Positions 23,307 through 32,803 of a stretch of DNA of 64,000 nt are shown here, one piece after another; positions within the stretch are counted from its first letter, which is position 1; the number at the start of each line of letters is the position of its first letter. The stretch comes from Pseudarthrobacter enclensis (GTDB lineage: Bacteria; Actinomycetota; Actinomycetes; Actinomycetales; Micrococcaceae): contig NZ_KQ758601.1 of assembly GCF_001457025.1 (NCBI RefSeq), positions 464,664 to 528,663 of the forward strand, written 5' to 3'. The notes under the pieces are model-generated. The model was not told the origin of the DNA. It worked only from the letters and a program-made list of their open reading frames with translations, and made no database searches. A program made the position numbers and the translations under genes.

Positions 23307-25937
23307 CTATCGTCCGGCCTGGTGTGCATCCAGGAGCCGGGCGCACCGGATGAACCCCAGGTGCGAGTAAGCCTGCGGGTGGTTGCCCAGGTGCGTCTCG
23401 GTTCCGGGATCGTACTCCTCCGGCAGCAGCCCGGTGGGTCCGAACAGGTTCACCAGCTGGTCGAACAGCTCCCAGGCTTCATCGATGCGCCCCACCGCCA
23501 CGTAGGCTTCGATCAGCCAGGTGGTGCAGATGTGGAAGCCGCCTTCCAGGCCCGGCAGGCCGTCGTCGTACCTGTATCGGAATACCGTGGGGCCCACCCG
23601 GAGTTCCCGTTCGACGGCCGTGACAGTATCCAGGAACCGCTGGTCCGCAACGTCCAGCAGGCCGGACAGCCCGATATGCAGGACGGCGGCGTCAAGGTCC
23701 GGGCTGTCGTACGCCACTGTGTAGGACTGCGCAGCGTCGTCCCAGCCTTCGGTGAGCACTTCGCTGCGGATGGTGTCGGCGGTGGGAGCCCAGTCCGGGT
23801 GCGGTTCCCGGCCGTGCCGGGCCGCCGTCTTCAGGGCCCGGTCAAGGGTGACCCAGCACATCACCTTCGAGTAGACGTGGTGGCGTGCCGGGCGCCGGGC
23901 TTCCCAGATGCCGTGGTCCGGTTCATGCCAGCGTGCCAGGACTGCCGATGCCATCTGAACCAGCAGTTCCCAGTGCCCGTCCGCGAGTGTTTCCTCCTGC
24001 GCGCTCAGCGAATGGATCAGCTCGGCAACGGGGCCGAAGACGTCCAGCTGGACCTGGTGGTCCGCAGCGTTTCCGATCCGGACCGGTCGCGATCCGGCGT
24101 ACCCGGGAAGGCTGTCCACCACGGCTTCGGTGGACAGCGGCGCCCCGGTCACCGAATACAGCGGGTGCAGCCACTCGGGGCCGGGTGCATGTTCCAGGAT
24201 GCGGCCCAGCCAGGCGAGGAATCCTGCAGCCTCCTCGGTGGAGCCCAGGTCCACCAGGGCGTTCACGGTCATGGAGGCGTCCCGCAGCCAGCAGTAGCGG
24301 TAGTCCCAGTTCCTGGTCCCGCCGATTCCCTCGGGCAGCGAGGTGGTGGGGGCGGCCAGGACCGCTCCGGTGGGTTCATGGACCAGGGCGCGCAACACCA
24401 GCGCGGAGCGGCGCACCAGGGATGGCTTCACAGCGGGCAAAGCCAGCTTCTGCACCCATTGGCGGGCGTGAAGGGCCACCTCTGCCCGCCGGTCCAGTTC
24501 CCCAAGCGGGTCCGCCGGGCGGGGTTCGGTGTCCCCGCACCGCAGGTTGAGCACCACGGGCCCGGATTGCAGGTTAACCGAGGCAATGGCTGTGCCGTGC
24601 CGGCCATCGGAGGTGATGCTGAAAGCCACACCGGGCGCAAAGAGGATGATAGGTTCCGAGGTGCCCACCAGGTGCAGCTCGTCGCCACGGACCTCCAGGC
24701 TGAACGGCGCGTTGGCGTAGTCCGGCCGCGGAGCGAACGTGATCCGGGCGGCGCCCGTGCCGGTCAGGACCCGGACCAGGCTGGTGATTCCTTCCGGCGC
24801 CGGTTCGAGGTAATCCGTGACAGTGACATCGGCCCAGCGGGTTTCCACGATCATGGTGCTGTCCACATAGCGCTGGCCCAGGACCTGCGATGCCTTGGCG
24901 GGTTCAACGGAAAAGTGGCCGGCGGCGTCACCACCCAGGATGTGGGCGAACACCGAGCCGGAATCGGGCAACGGATGGGTCATCCAGCAGACCTTGGCGT
25001 CCGGCGTCAGCAGCGCGGTGGAGGAGCCGTTGCCGAGCATCGTGTGCCGTTCCAGGCCTACGGCGTCCTCGCCGAACAGCCAGGCCCGCCGCAGTTCGAA
25101 GAGCAGGGCGAGGACGCGGGCGAAAGCCTCGGGGTCACGGACCCGGTGGCCCGCGGAGGTGTCCCCCGGACCGACCCGAAGTCCCAGGTCGGGGCCGCGG
25201 AGGGTGCCGATGGCCAGTTCGTCGCTCTCGGCGTCACCGGCGAACATGGCCGCGCTGGCGCCAAGCCGGGACCGCAGTGCCTCCAGTGCGGCCGCTTTGG
25301 AGGGTTCCACCACCGACAGGTCAAGGACCGATCCGTCCACGATGAAGAACAGCCCGTGGGCCCTGGCGATCCCGCGGGCCGCCTCGGTCACGGCTGCCAC
25401 CACGTCAGGGTGCGCAGGACGGGTGTGGACCGAAACCGCCACGGGCTTACGTTCAATCCAGATGCCTTTGTGGAAGCCCACGGCCTCATTCAGGGCGGCG
25501 TTGACCTTCTGCAGGGTGGCCTCGGTGGCGAGGGTCTGGGCGTGGGCGAATCCCATGTCCGTTTCCGCGCCGTGCGACCCCACCAGGTGCACCTCCACCG
25601 GGAGCCGCGACACGGCGGCAAGGTCCCGGAGCGAGCGCCCGGAAATGATGGCCGCATGGGTGTTGGGCAGGGCCGCGAGCGCCCGCAGGGCAATGGCCGC
25701 ACTGCCCAGAGGGAGGATTTCGGTGGAAATGCCCTCGGCGTCGCACAGGGTGCCGCCGTAATTGCAGGCCACCAGCAGGGAGGGAACGCGGGCCAGCACT
25801 TTGAGCTCTGCCATGAGGGCGGGCGTCAGCCCGCTGTCCGCCGCGTCCGCCTGGACGAAGCTGCGCAGCACGTCCAGTGGCAGGGACCGGGTGAGCAGGG
25901 CGGAATCCGCCACGCTCTGGTTCAAAGGCGTGGGCAT
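23307..25937 (-). CDS. Fusion of a degenerate trehalose-6-phosphatase domain and a GH15 (trehalase/glucoamylase-like) hydrolase
   Basis: Cytoplasmic protein of 876 aa. Residues ~40-290 resemble OtsB (HAD fold): HAAIISGRSLRDLAAVSRLP, LVGSHGAETD and the late acidic motif GDAESDELAIG. The nucleophile motif, normally DxDGT, reads NYGGT in LVACNYGGTLCD, so both catalytic aspartates are missing and phosphatase activity is unlikely. Residues ~290-870 are a GH15 alpha/alpha barrel, with GGTRNWDYRYCWLRDASMT and GLLPEEYDPGTETHLGNHPQ carrying the carboxylates expected for retaining the (inverting) glycosidase function. A trehalase role is likely from the domain pairing, with the dead domain perhaps sensing trehalose-6-phosphate. 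GAAAGGG precedes the ATG by 6 nt. Confidence 0.88.
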   Translation of the reverse strand: MPTPLNQSVADSALLTRSLPLDVLRSFVQADAADSGLTPALMAELKVLARVPSLLVACNYGGTLCDAEGISTEILPLGSAAIALRALAALPNTHAAIISGRSLRDLAAVSRLPVEVHLVGSHGAETDMGFAHAQTLATEATLQKVNAALNEAVGFHKGIWIERKPVAVSVHTRPAHPDVVAAVTEAARGIARAHGLFFIVDGSVLDLSVVEPSKAAALEALRSRLGASAAMFAGDAESDELAIGTLRGPDLGLRVGPGDTSAGHRVRDPEAFARVLALLFELRRAWLFGEDAVGLERHTMLGNGSSTALLTPDAKVCWMTHPLPDSGSVFAHILGGDAAGHFSVEPAKASQVLGQRYVDSTMIVETRWADVTVTDYLEPAPEGITSLVRVLTGTGAARITFAPRPDYANAPFSLEVRGDELHLVGTSEPIILFAPGVAFSITSDGRHGTAIASVNLQSGPVVLNLRCGDTEPRPADPLGELDRRAEVALHARQWVQKLALPAVKPSLVRRSALVLRALVHEPTGAVLAAPTTSLPEGIGGTRNWDYRYCWLRDASMTVNALVDLGSTEEAAGFLAWLGRILEHAPGPEWLHPLYSVTGAPLSTEAVVDSLPGYAGSRPVRIGNAADHQVQLDVFGPVAELIHSLSAQEETLADGHWELLVQMASAVLARWHEPDHGIWEARRPARHHVYSKVMCWVTLDRALKTAARHGREPHPDWAPTADTIRSEVLTEGWDDAAQSYTVAYDSPDLDAAVLHIGLSGLLDVADQRFLDTVTAVERELRVGPTVFRYRYDDGLPGLEGGFHICTTWLIEAYVAVGRIDEAWELFDQLVNLFGPTGLLPEEYDPGTETHLGNHPQAYSHLGFIRCARLLDAHQAGR

Positions 25938-26118
25938 CGGGGACCCTTTCGAGCAGGACCAGGCCGGAAATGCAGCCGCCGGATCACCGGCGGACTACCG
26001 GTTGGCGCCCCTCCCGGAAATCCTGGCGGATCCCCGGGGGAGCGGTTCCATCGTCATCCCCGGCGGTTTCCCCTGAAAGTCCCCTTCATTGCGTATGTGT
26101 AAAAGTCCGGCCGGCGCG

Positions 26119-27111
26119 TCAGACCCGGGCCAGCCCGGCGGCCGTGGCCAGCAGCTCAACGGACCGCAGCCGCGCCTCCGTGCCGGTGCTCTGGTGGGCC
26201 ACGATCAGTTCGTCGGCGTTGGCGTGCCGTCCGAAACCGTCAAGGTAGTCCAGGACGGCGTCCGGGGTTCCCACCGCGGAGTAGGTCATCATCTGGGAAA
26301 CATGCTGCCCCTGCGGGGAGTCCAGGATCATGTCTGCTTCGTCGTCCGTGAATTCGCGGGTGCCGCCGCCGAAGAACAGGGAAACCCGTGCGCGTTTGGT
26401 GGCCTGCATCATCTCCTGCGCCTCGGATGCGGAATCGGCGGCGATGACGTTCACGCCGGCGATGACGTGGGGCGCATCCAACTGGGCCGAGGGCTTGAAC
26501 TCGCGGCGGTAGAGCGCCACGGCGTCCTTCAGCGCGTTGGGGGCGAAGTGCGAGGCGAAGGCGTACGGCAGGCCAAGCTGCGCGGCCAGGCGGGCGCCGA
26601 ACAGGGAGGACCCCAGGATGTACAGCGGGACGTTGGTGCCCTTGCCCGGCGTGGCCTCCACCCCCTGGATCCGGGTGGGGCCGGTGAGGTAGCCCTGCAG
26701 CTCCAGGACGTCCTGCGGGAAGCTGTCGGCGGACATGGGGTCGCGCCGCAGTGCCCGCATGGTGTTCTGGTCGCTGCCGGGCGCCCGGCCCAGTCCCAGG
26801 TCGATCCGGCCCGGGTGCAGGGTTTCGAGGGTGCCGAACTGCTCGGCGATGGTCAGTGGCGAGTGGTTGGGCAGCATCACGCCGCCGGCACCCAGGCGGA
26901 TGGTTTCGGTGTGCGCGGCCACGTGGGCGATCAGGACGCTCGTGGCGGACGAGGCGATGGAGGACATGTTGTGGTGCTCGGCGTACCAGACACGCCGGTA
27001 CCCCAGCCTCTCGGCGCTTTGCGCCATGGCCACGCTGCCCGCGAAGCTTTCCGCCGCCGTCTGGCCTTTGCCGATGGTTGCTAGGTCAAGGATGGAAAGC
27101 GGAAGGGTCAC
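26119..27111 (-). CDS. LLM class flavin-dependent oxidoreductase (luciferase-like, MsnO8/YwcH type)
   Basis: Probable FMNH2- or F420-linked monooxygenase of about 330 aa in the bacterial luciferase-like superfamily. [20 protein letters not shown] opens the barrel; [40 protein letters not shown] and [12 protein letters not shown] are the family blocks. The substrate is not predictable. I prefer the GTG at 27111, where homologous proteins begin, over the ATG at 27195, which adds 28 basic residues; neither has a strong ribosome binding site. It is divergent from an aldo-keto reductase gene. Confidence 0.78.
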   Translation of the reverse strand: MTLPLSILDLATIGKGQTAAESFAGSVAMAQSAERLGYRRVWYAEHHNMSSIASSATSVLIAHVAAHTETIRLGAGGVMLPNHSPLTIAEQFGTLETLHPGRIDLGLGRAPGSDQNTMRALRRDPMSADSFPQDVLELQGYLTGPTRIQGVEATPGKGTNVPLYILGSSLFGARLAAQLGLPYAFASHFAPNALKDAVALYRREFKPSAQLDAPHVIAGVNVIAADSASEAQEMMQATKRARVSLFFGGGTREFTDDEADMILDSPQGQHVSQMMTYSAVGTPDAVLDYLDGFGRHANADELIVAHQSTGTEARLRSVELLATAAGLARV

Positions 27112-27266
27112 GTCGGGTGCCGGCCTTTCAAAGCGTTGCGGAGGGGAAATCTTGCGGAGTCTGGCCCGCCGGGTCGCGGCAGGCACAAAGGACATAACGA
27201 CGGCGGCCCGCGGCTTATTTCTGTGATCTGCGGAATACGCAGCACACTGATGATGTTGCCGCCCCT

Positions 27267-28154
27267 ATGAGCCCAGAGACGAAGAGCACAGAGACAACGA
27301 ACCAGCTGGAGCTGTCCGACACCATCGACCTCAAGGACCTGGGAACCGTGCACCGGCTCGGCTTCGGTGCCATGCGCATCGTCGGCGACGGCGTGTGGGG
27401 TGAGCCCGCGGACCGAGAAGCGGCGCGCGCGGTGGTGCGCCGCGCCGTCGAACTCGGTGTCGACTTCATCGACACCGCGGATTCCTATGGCCCCAACATC
27501 AGCGAGGAAATCATCGCCGAAGCCCTGCATCCGTACCAGGAGGGGCTGAAGATCGCCACGAAGGTGGGCTTCGCGCGGACCGGACCCAACAAGTGGGTAC
27601 CCGTTGGCCGGCCCGAGTACCTCCGCCAGCAGACGGAGCTGAGCCTGCGCAAGCTCAAAGTGGACAGCATCGACCTGCTGCAGCTGCACCGCATCGACCC
27701 CAAGGTGGATCCGGAGGAGCAGTTCGGCGTGCTGCGCGAGCTCCAGGACGAGGGCAAGGTCCAGGCACTGGGGCTGTCGCAGGTGAGCGTGGCCGAGCTC
27801 GAAGCCGCCGGCAGGCACTTCACGGTGTCCACCGTACAGAACCGCTACAACCTGACGGACCGCAGCTCAGAGGACGTGCTGCGGTACTCGGAGGAGAACG
27901 GCATCGGCTTCATTCCGTGGGCCCCGATCTCTGCCGGCGAGCTGGCCCGGCCGGGTGGTCCGCTGGATGAGGCGGCAAAGCGGCTGGGGGCCACCACCTC
28001 GCAGGTGGCGCTGGCATGGCTGCTCCGCCGCTCCCCCGTGATGATGCCCATCCCCGGCACGGGGTCCGGCAGCCACCTGGAGGAAAACCTGGCGGCTGCG
28101 GGACTCAGGCTCGATGACGACACGTACGCTGGGCTGGAGGCCGCCGGCAGGTAG
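27267..28154 (+). CDS. Aldo/keto reductase
   Basis: NADPH-dependent carbonyl reductase of 295 aa with a TIM-barrel fold. The catalytic tetrad is readable: Asp and Tyr in [10 protein letters not shown], Lys in IATKVGF, His in LLQLHRIDP. The cofactor-binding end contains [15 protein letters not shown]. It resembles the group of actinobacterial oxidoreductases usually annotated only as aldo/keto reductase; the substrate is unknown. No good ribosome binding site is seen before the ATG. The stop is 50 nt before a DJ-1/PfpI gene, so the two may be co-expressed and act on reactive carbonyls, which is an inference. Confidence 0.88.
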   Translation: MSPETKSTETTNQLELSDTIDLKDLGTVHRLGFGAMRIVGDGVWGEPADREAARAVVRRAVELGVDFIDTADSYGPNISEEIIAEALHPYQEGLKIATKVGFARTGPNKWVPVGRPEYLRQQTELSLRKLKVDSIDLLQLHRIDPKVDPEEQFGVLRELQDEGKVQALGLSQVSVAELEAAGRHFTVSTVQNRYNLTDRSSEDVLRYSEENGIGFIPWAPISAGELARPGGPLDEAAKRLGATTSQVALAWLLRRSPVMMPIPGTGSGSHLEENLAAAGLRLDDDTYAGLEAAGR

Positions 28155-28204
28155 CGGCGGCGTCCCAGGCAGTATCCCAGCACCACGACAGGCAGGAGAA
28201 CAGC

Positions 28205-28903
28205 ATGGCCAACGTTTTGATGGTTGTCTCGGCAGCCGATTCCCTCACCATGAAGGACGGCAGTGAACACCCCACAGGTTTTTGGGCCGAAGAGCTGGTG
28301 GTCTCCCACCAGACCCTGACCGATGCCGGGCATACGGTCCACATCGCCACCCCCGGCGGGGCCAAGCCCACGGTGGACCAGGTCAGCCTGGCACCGGATG
28401 CGGCCGGAGGCGAGGAACGCGCGGAGGGCTTCCGGGACTACCTGGCCAAAATCGGCGGCGAGCTGTCGCAGCCGCTGGTGCTCGCCGACGTCGACATCCC
28501 GGGCTACGACGCCGTGGTGATGCCCGGCGGCCACGGGCCCATGTCCGACCTCTACAAGGATGCGGACCTGGGCAGGCTGCTGGTGGCAGCGGACGGCGCC
28601 GGCAAGGTCATTGCGCCGTTCTGCCACGGCCCCGCGGGGCTGCTCAGCGCAACGTCCGACGACGGGACGTTCGCTTTCGCTGGCCGCCGCCTGACAGTCT
28701 TCAGCAACGAAGAGGAACTCAACGGCGGTACCGGCGAGAACACGCCATGGCTGGTGGAGGACGCGCTGAAGGAGAAGGGCGCCGAGGTGGACAACGCCGC
28801 CGCCTGGACGTCGCATGTGGTCCGCGACGGCAACCTCATCACCGGGCAGAATCCTCAGTCCAGCGAGGACGTGGCCAAGGAAGTCATCAACGCCCTGGGC
28901 TGA
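28205..28903 (+). CDS. DJ-1/PfpI family protein (type 1 glutamine amidotransferase-like, Hsp31-type)
   Basis: Soluble 232-aa protein of the DJ-1/PfpI superfamily. The nucleophile elbow APFCHGPAGLL holds the conserved Cys followed by His; an N-terminal Glu lies in HPTGFWAEEL, as in Hsp31/YajL-like chaperone-glyoxalases; VVMPGGHGPMSDL is the conserved strand-loop. Proposed roles in the family are glutathione-independent glyoxalase or protein protection. AGGAG lies 6 nt before the ATG. It follows an aldo/keto reductase and ends at a strong bidirectional terminator. Confidence 0.88.
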   Translation: MANVLMVVSAADSLTMKDGSEHPTGFWAEELVVSHQTLTDAGHTVHIATPGGAKPTVDQVSLAPDAAGGEERAEGFRDYLAKIGGELSQPLVLADVDIPGYDAVVMPGGHGPMSDLYKDADLGRLLVAADGAGKVIAPFCHGPAGLLSATSDDGTFAFAGRRLTVFSNEEELNGGTGENTPWLVEDALKEKGAEVDNAAAWTSHVVRDGNLITGQNPQSSEDVAKEVINALG

Positions 28904-28940
28904 CAATCCAGTTCCAGTGCTCGATCGAAGCAAGCACAAG

Positions 28941-28973
28941 TGAGGGGCCCGGCCGTGGTGGCCGGGCCCCTCA
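28941..28973. terminator. Bidirectional hairpin terminator
   Basis: TGAGGGGCCCGGCC (28941-28954) and GGCCGGGCCCCTCA (28960-28973) pair perfectly over 14 bp around loop GTGGT, between the convergent DJ-1 and coiled-coil genes. Confidence 0.85.
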
Positions 28974-29008
28974 TTGGCGCACGTCATTGGGCGCCGCTTT
29001 CCACACCG

Positions 29009-31342
29009 CTACACGGCGCAGCCTCCCAGCGCGATGGTGCCGTCGATGGCGGCGATCTGGTTCATGACCGTTCCGAGCTGGGCCGTCAGTGCCTTGACCG
29101 CATCTTTCTGGGTCTGGATGGCAACCTGGTTGGCGCCCTTCTTGGCCGTCAACTCCAACAACTTCGCGTTAGCTGCCACGAGCTGAGTGTCCAGCCCGTT
29201 CAACTGGGCCTGCAGCGCCGCCAGGTTTGCTTCGGCGGCGGTGATTTCGCCGTTGAGCTTGTTCAGCTGCTCCAGGAGCGGCGCCACCCGCGTCTGCAGG
29301 GACAGGATCTCCGCCTCCTTGGCACCGATCAGGGCGTTGACGCCGCTGACCTGTTCGGCAAGGCTGCCGGCCAGCTGGTTCAGGGAAGCAACCTCACCCT
29401 CCTTGGCGGCCACGGCTTTGTTCGCCTGGTCAAGGGTTGCCTGGAGTCCCGGCAGCTGGTCCTGCAGCGCTGACACTGCAGTTTTCCCGGCGTCCACGGC
29501 GGCGTTGGCGGCTGTGAGCTGGTCCTGGGCTGAGGCCAGGGCTTTCTCTTTGTCTGCCAGGACTGCCTGCTGATCAGAGATTTCCTTCTGAGCTGCTTCC
29601 ACGTTGGACGTCAGGCCGGGGAGCGCAGCCTCAAGGCCCGCCACCACCTTTTGCTGGGCGTCCACGGCGGCCCCTGCCTCGGCTGCGGAGGTTTCGAGAC
29701 CCGGGAGCTGGGCCTGCAGGGCGGAGATGTCGGCCTGCTTGGCCGTGACCGCCGCGTTGGCCTGGGTGACCGCGTCCTGCAGGGCCGGGATTTGGCCCTT
29801 GAGGGTGGCGATGTCGGTTTCCTTGGCGGTGACGGCGGTGTTGGCCGCGGTCAGGGCGGCCTGCAGCGGGGCTGCCTGCTGCTGGAGGGCGCTGCTTTCC
29901 TGCTGCTTGGCGACGAGCTGGGTGTTCAGGGTGTTCACCTGGCTGTTGAGGGTGGCCAGGTTGCCCTGCAGGCCGGAGATCTGGGCGGTCTTGTCCGTGA
30001 TCTGGTTGGTGACGCTGGTCAATTCGGCCTGTTTGGCGGTCCGTTGCTCCTCCAGGTTCCGCTTCTTGATTGAGTTGCCGTTAATCGCGTCGATCTGGCT
30101 GGTCAGGGAGGCGATCTCCGTCTCCAGGGTTGTCTTCCTGGAGTCCAACGCCGGCAGCTCGTTTTGGAGTGTGGCGAGCTGTGCCGTCTTGGTGGCGATC
30201 TCCGCGTTCTTCGCGGTGACCTGGCCCTGGAGGCTGAGGATTTCGGCGTTGACGGCGGTGATCTTCGCCGTGTTGTCATCCACCGCCTTTTGAGCTGCCG
30301 CGGCATCGGCCTGCAGCTTGGCGAGGTCGGCCTGGGCCGCAGTGATGGCGGCGTTCTTGGCGTCCAGGGTGGACTGCGCAGTGGCTGCAGCGGCCTGCAG
30401 CGTGGCAAGTTCTCCCTGGGCAGCGGCGATCTGTGCCTTCTTGGACTCCACAGCAGCGTTGGCTGCTGACGCCGTCCCCTCCAGCTCGGTGAGCGTCTTC
30501 TGCGCCCCAGCCACCTTGTCCTTTTGTGCCTGCAGCGCGTCGGCGGCCACGCTCCCTGCAGCTTCCAGGGCCTTCAGGTCGTCTTCGGCCGCAGCCACCT
30601 CCTGCTCCGCTGCCGCCACTGCGCCGGCGGCCAGCTTGGCTTGGGACTCCAAGGCGGCAAGGTCCGTTTCGGCCTGCCGAATCTGTGCTTCCTTGGCGGC
30701 GACGTCGGATGCTGCCGCAGCAGCCGCCTGCTTGAGGGACTCAAGTTCGGCCTCCGCGGCGGCGAGCGCCTGGCTGTTGGCATCCTGCCGGGACTTCAAC
30801 TCCGCGGCCGTGTGGCGCAGGTCCGTTGCGGCGGATTCGGCTGCGGCCTGTTCCTTCTCCAGCGAGGCCACCTCGGCGGCCAGGGCGTCCCGGGATCCGG
30901 TCAGGCTGGACATCGCCCCCTGGGCTTCGGCAACAGCCACCTTTGTCCGGGTGATCTCCGCCGTGATATCGGCGATGGCGGCCTCGGCGGCAGCCGCTTC
31001 CTGAGTCAGTTGGACGTCCTGTTTGTCCAGCTGCAGGAGCTGCTGATTTGTCGCTGCAATGGACGCGTTCAGGTCGGCCGCCTGGGACTGCAGCTTGTCC
31101 CGTTCCGCCTGCAGGGCCGCGATGGCGTCCGCGTTCTTCCTTGCGGCCGCCTTCAGCAGGTTCTCCTGTACGGTGCCCCGGTGCGCCATCTGATTCACCA
31201 CGCCGTTGCAGATTCCCGTGGTGCCGGCCGGCGCGGCGGTTGCCGGCTGGACCAGCACCAGGCTGGTGGTCAGCAGGCCGGGGAGGACGACGGCGGCGGC
31301 AAGGCGGCGCCGAAGAACGGACGGGGTGGGGGAAGTGCGCAT
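29009..31342 (-). CDS. Very long secreted coiled-coil protein
   Basis: Predicted exported protein of 777 aa. The ATG at 31342 has CAGGAG 5 nt upstream and is followed by a textbook signal peptide: basic RRR, a hydrophobic core (LAAAVVLPGLLTTSLVLVQ) and an AxA cleavage site in PATAAPAG. The mature chain is almost entirely Ala/Gln/Lys/Leu-rich heptads, with repeats of about 35 residues such as AVTAKQADISALQAQLPGL. I see only two cysteines, one near the mature N-terminus (GICNGV) and one four residues from the end (GGCAV), flanking the whole coil. No enzymatic domain, LysM, NlpC or transmembrane anchor is visible. It may be a surface fibre or cell-wall spacer; the function is unknown. A longer frame start at 31456 is rejected. 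Confidence 0.85.
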   Translation of the reverse strand: MRTSPTPSVLRRRLAAAVVLPGLLTTSLVLVQPATAAPAGTTGICNGVVNQMAHRGTVQENLLKAAARKNADAIAALQAERDKLQSQAADLNASIAATNQQLLQLDKQDVQLTQEAAAAEAAIADITAEITRTKVAVAEAQGAMSSLTGSRDALAAEVASLEKEQAAAESAATDLRHTAAELKSRQDANSQALAAAEAELESLKQAAAAAASDVAAKEAQIRQAETDLAALESQAKLAAGAVAAAEQEVAAAEDDLKALEAAGSVAADALQAQKDKVAGAQKTLTELEGTASAANAAVESKKAQIAAAQGELATLQAAAATAQSTLDAKNAAITAAQADLAKLQADAAAAQKAVDDNTAKITAVNAEILSLQGQVTAKNAEIATKTAQLATLQNELPALDSRKTTLETEIASLTSQIDAINGNSIKKRNLEEQRTAKQAELTSVTNQITDKTAQISGLQGNLATLNSQVNTLNTQLVAKQQESSALQQQAAPLQAALTAANTAVTAKETDIATLKGQIPALQDAVTQANAAVTAKQADISALQAQLPGLETSAAEAGAAVDAQQKVVAGLEAALPGLTSNVEAAQKEISDQQAVLADKEKALASAQDQLTAANAAVDAGKTAVSALQDQLPGLQATLDQANKAVAAKEGEVASLNQLAGSLAEQVSGVNALIGAKEAEILSLQTRVAPLLEQLNKLNGEITAAEANLAALQAQLNGLDTQLVAANAKLLELTAKKGANQVAIQTQKDAVKALTAQLGTVMNQIAAIDGTIALGGCAV

Positions 31343-31671
31343 GTGTGCTCCTGTTGAGACCTGTGCGGCGGCCGCCGTTGGCCGCCCGGTCATCCCACGG
31401 TAGGGGGCCCGCCCGGGGGAGAACACGCGTAATCGGCCACCTGACTTCGCCGCCAAGGTACTCGTTTTCCGGAGCCGCGGAAGGCAAGGACTACTTGGTT
31501 TTCAGCCGTCGGGAGGCCCGGATTGTGACAGCAGCGGTCCTCCGGTGACTTGCCGTTACCCCCTGTCTCGCCCCGTTGCGGGGGCCTTTGATTCTGCCTG
31601 CGACGCTCCCGGATAGTTGCTGCAACGCGCATCATCCACCGCATCCACCACCCCGTCCAAGGAGGACAACC
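31343..31671. other. Intergenic region between coiled-coil and solute-binding protein genes
   Basis: This 329-bp spacer separates two divergent secreted-protein genes. It holds a small GC hairpin (GCCCCGTTGCGGGG) near 31569-31582 and a short palindrome GTTGCTGCAAC at 31616-31626, about 45 nt before the next ATG. I find no convincing gene in it. Confidence 0.5.
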
Positions 31672-32652
31672 ATGGCTCCCCTCAAGCCGAAACCGGCCGT
31701 CATCGCTGCGCTGGCGGCGTCCCTGCTGGGCCTCGCGGCGTGCGCCGATCCGGGCGCATCGGCGGCGACGGCACCGACGTCGGAAGCAACCGCCACCGCG
31801 GCCGGCAAGACGTTCAACCTGTCCCCCGAGCAGGACCGGTTCAAGGTCGACGCCTACCAGCCCGCCGCGGCTCAGGTTCCCGACGCCATCAAGGCCGATG
31901 GCAAGCTGACGGTGGTGACCACTGGTGGCACGGCCCCGCTGAGCACGTTCGCCTCTGACAACAAGACCCTCATTGGCAGCGAAGTGGACATCGCCTACGC
32001 CGTGGGCGAATCCCTGGGCCTGCAGGTCGAGGTCCTACCGGTGGCCTGGGCTGACTGGCCGCTGGGCATCGAGTCGGCCAAGTACGAGGCCGTCCTCTCG
32101 AACGTCACCGTCACCGAGGCGCGGAAGGAGAAGTTCGACTTCGCCACCTACCGCAACGACCTGCTGGGCTTCTACGCCAAGAGTGACTCGGACATCACCG
32201 AGGTCAAGGAGGCCAAGGACGTGGCCGGCAAGCGCGTCATCGTCGGTTCCGGTACTAACCAGGAGGCGATCCTGGTGCGCTGGGACGAGGAAAACAAGAA
32301 GAACGGGCTTAAGCCGGTGGAATTCCAGTATTACGACGACGACTCAGCCTCCACGCTCGCCATCCAGTCCGGCCGCGCGGACCTGACCTTCGGTCCCAAC
32401 GCCGGCGCTGCCTACAAGGCGGCAAAGGACGGGAAGACCAAGCAGGTGGGCACCCTGGAGGGCGGTTGGCCCCTGAAGGCCGAGATTGCCTTCACCACCA
32501 AGAAAGGCAACGGCCTGGCCGTAGCAGCGCAGACCGCCCTGAACCACCTGATCGACGACGGCACCTATGCCAAAATCCTGGACCGCTGGGGCCTGTCCTC
32601 CGAGGCAATCCCCAGGTCCGAACTGAACCCGGCAGGCCTTCCCAAGAAGTAA
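31672..32652 (+). CDS. Solute-binding lipoprotein of an amino-acid-type ABC transporter, orphan
   Basis: Extracellular substrate-binding lipoprotein of 326 aa. The signal peptide ends in lipobox LAAC (LLGLAACADPG), so the mature protein is lipid-anchored. The body is a family 3 binding protein (GSEVDIAYAVGESLGLQVEV, FDFATYRNDLLGFYAK, VIVGSGTNQEAILVRW), as for polar amino acids or cystine. GGAGGA precedes the ATG. No permease or ATPase gene is next to it. It is clearly paralogous to the binding protein at 49001-50059 (shared ACADPGAS, VGSGTNQE, QYY and KGNGLA segments and the same ending), so it may feed that transporter or one elsewhere. A terminator follows. Confidence 0.88.
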   Translation: MAPLKPKPAVIAALAASLLGLAACADPGASAATAPTSEATATAAGKTFNLSPEQDRFKVDAYQPAAAQVPDAIKADGKLTVVTTGGTAPLSTFASDNKTLIGSEVDIAYAVGESLGLQVEVLPVAWADWPLGIESAKYEAVLSNVTVTEARKEKFDFATYRNDLLGFYAKSDSDITEVKEAKDVAGKRVIVGSGTNQEAILVRWDEENKKNGLKPVEFQYYDDDSASTLAIQSGRADLTFGPNAGAAYKAAKDGKTKQVGTLEGGWPLKAEIAFTTKKGNGLAVAAQTALNHLIDDGTYAKILDRWGLSSEAIPRSELNPAGLPKK

Positions 32653-32668
32653 CGGCCTGCCGACGAAT

Positions 32669-32707
32669 GGATCCCCGCCCGGGTGCTGGACATCGGGGCG
32701 GGGATCC
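32669..32707. terminator. Hairpin terminator after the orphan solute-binding protein
   Basis: GGATCCCCGCCC (32669-32680) pairs perfectly with GGGCGGGGATCC (32696-32707), 12 bp, followed by TT. Confidence 0.75.
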
Positions 32708-32803
32708 TTCGCGTCCGGGCACCGTAGCGCAGCGGGCCAGCCGTGCCTAGGCTGGGGCTGTGGACCGCAAAGGGCCACTCAGCCTGGCGTTGCAAGGAGT
32801 TCC

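Noticed and set aside
23322..26102. A 926-codon plus-strand open frame
   Set aside because: It is antisense to the GH15 fusion gene, which has clear domains. Long antisense frames are expected at this GC content, and the translation is Gly/Arg/His-rich without motifs.
29009..31342. Apparent tandem DNA repeats
   Set aside because: The repetition is the heptad and ~35-residue repeat structure of the encoded coiled coil; there is no spacer-repeat pattern of a CRISPR array.
31343..31671. Possible riboswitch upstream of the solute-binding protein
   Set aside because: A few GC hairpins are present, but no conserved core of a known sulfur or amino acid riboswitch could be recognised.
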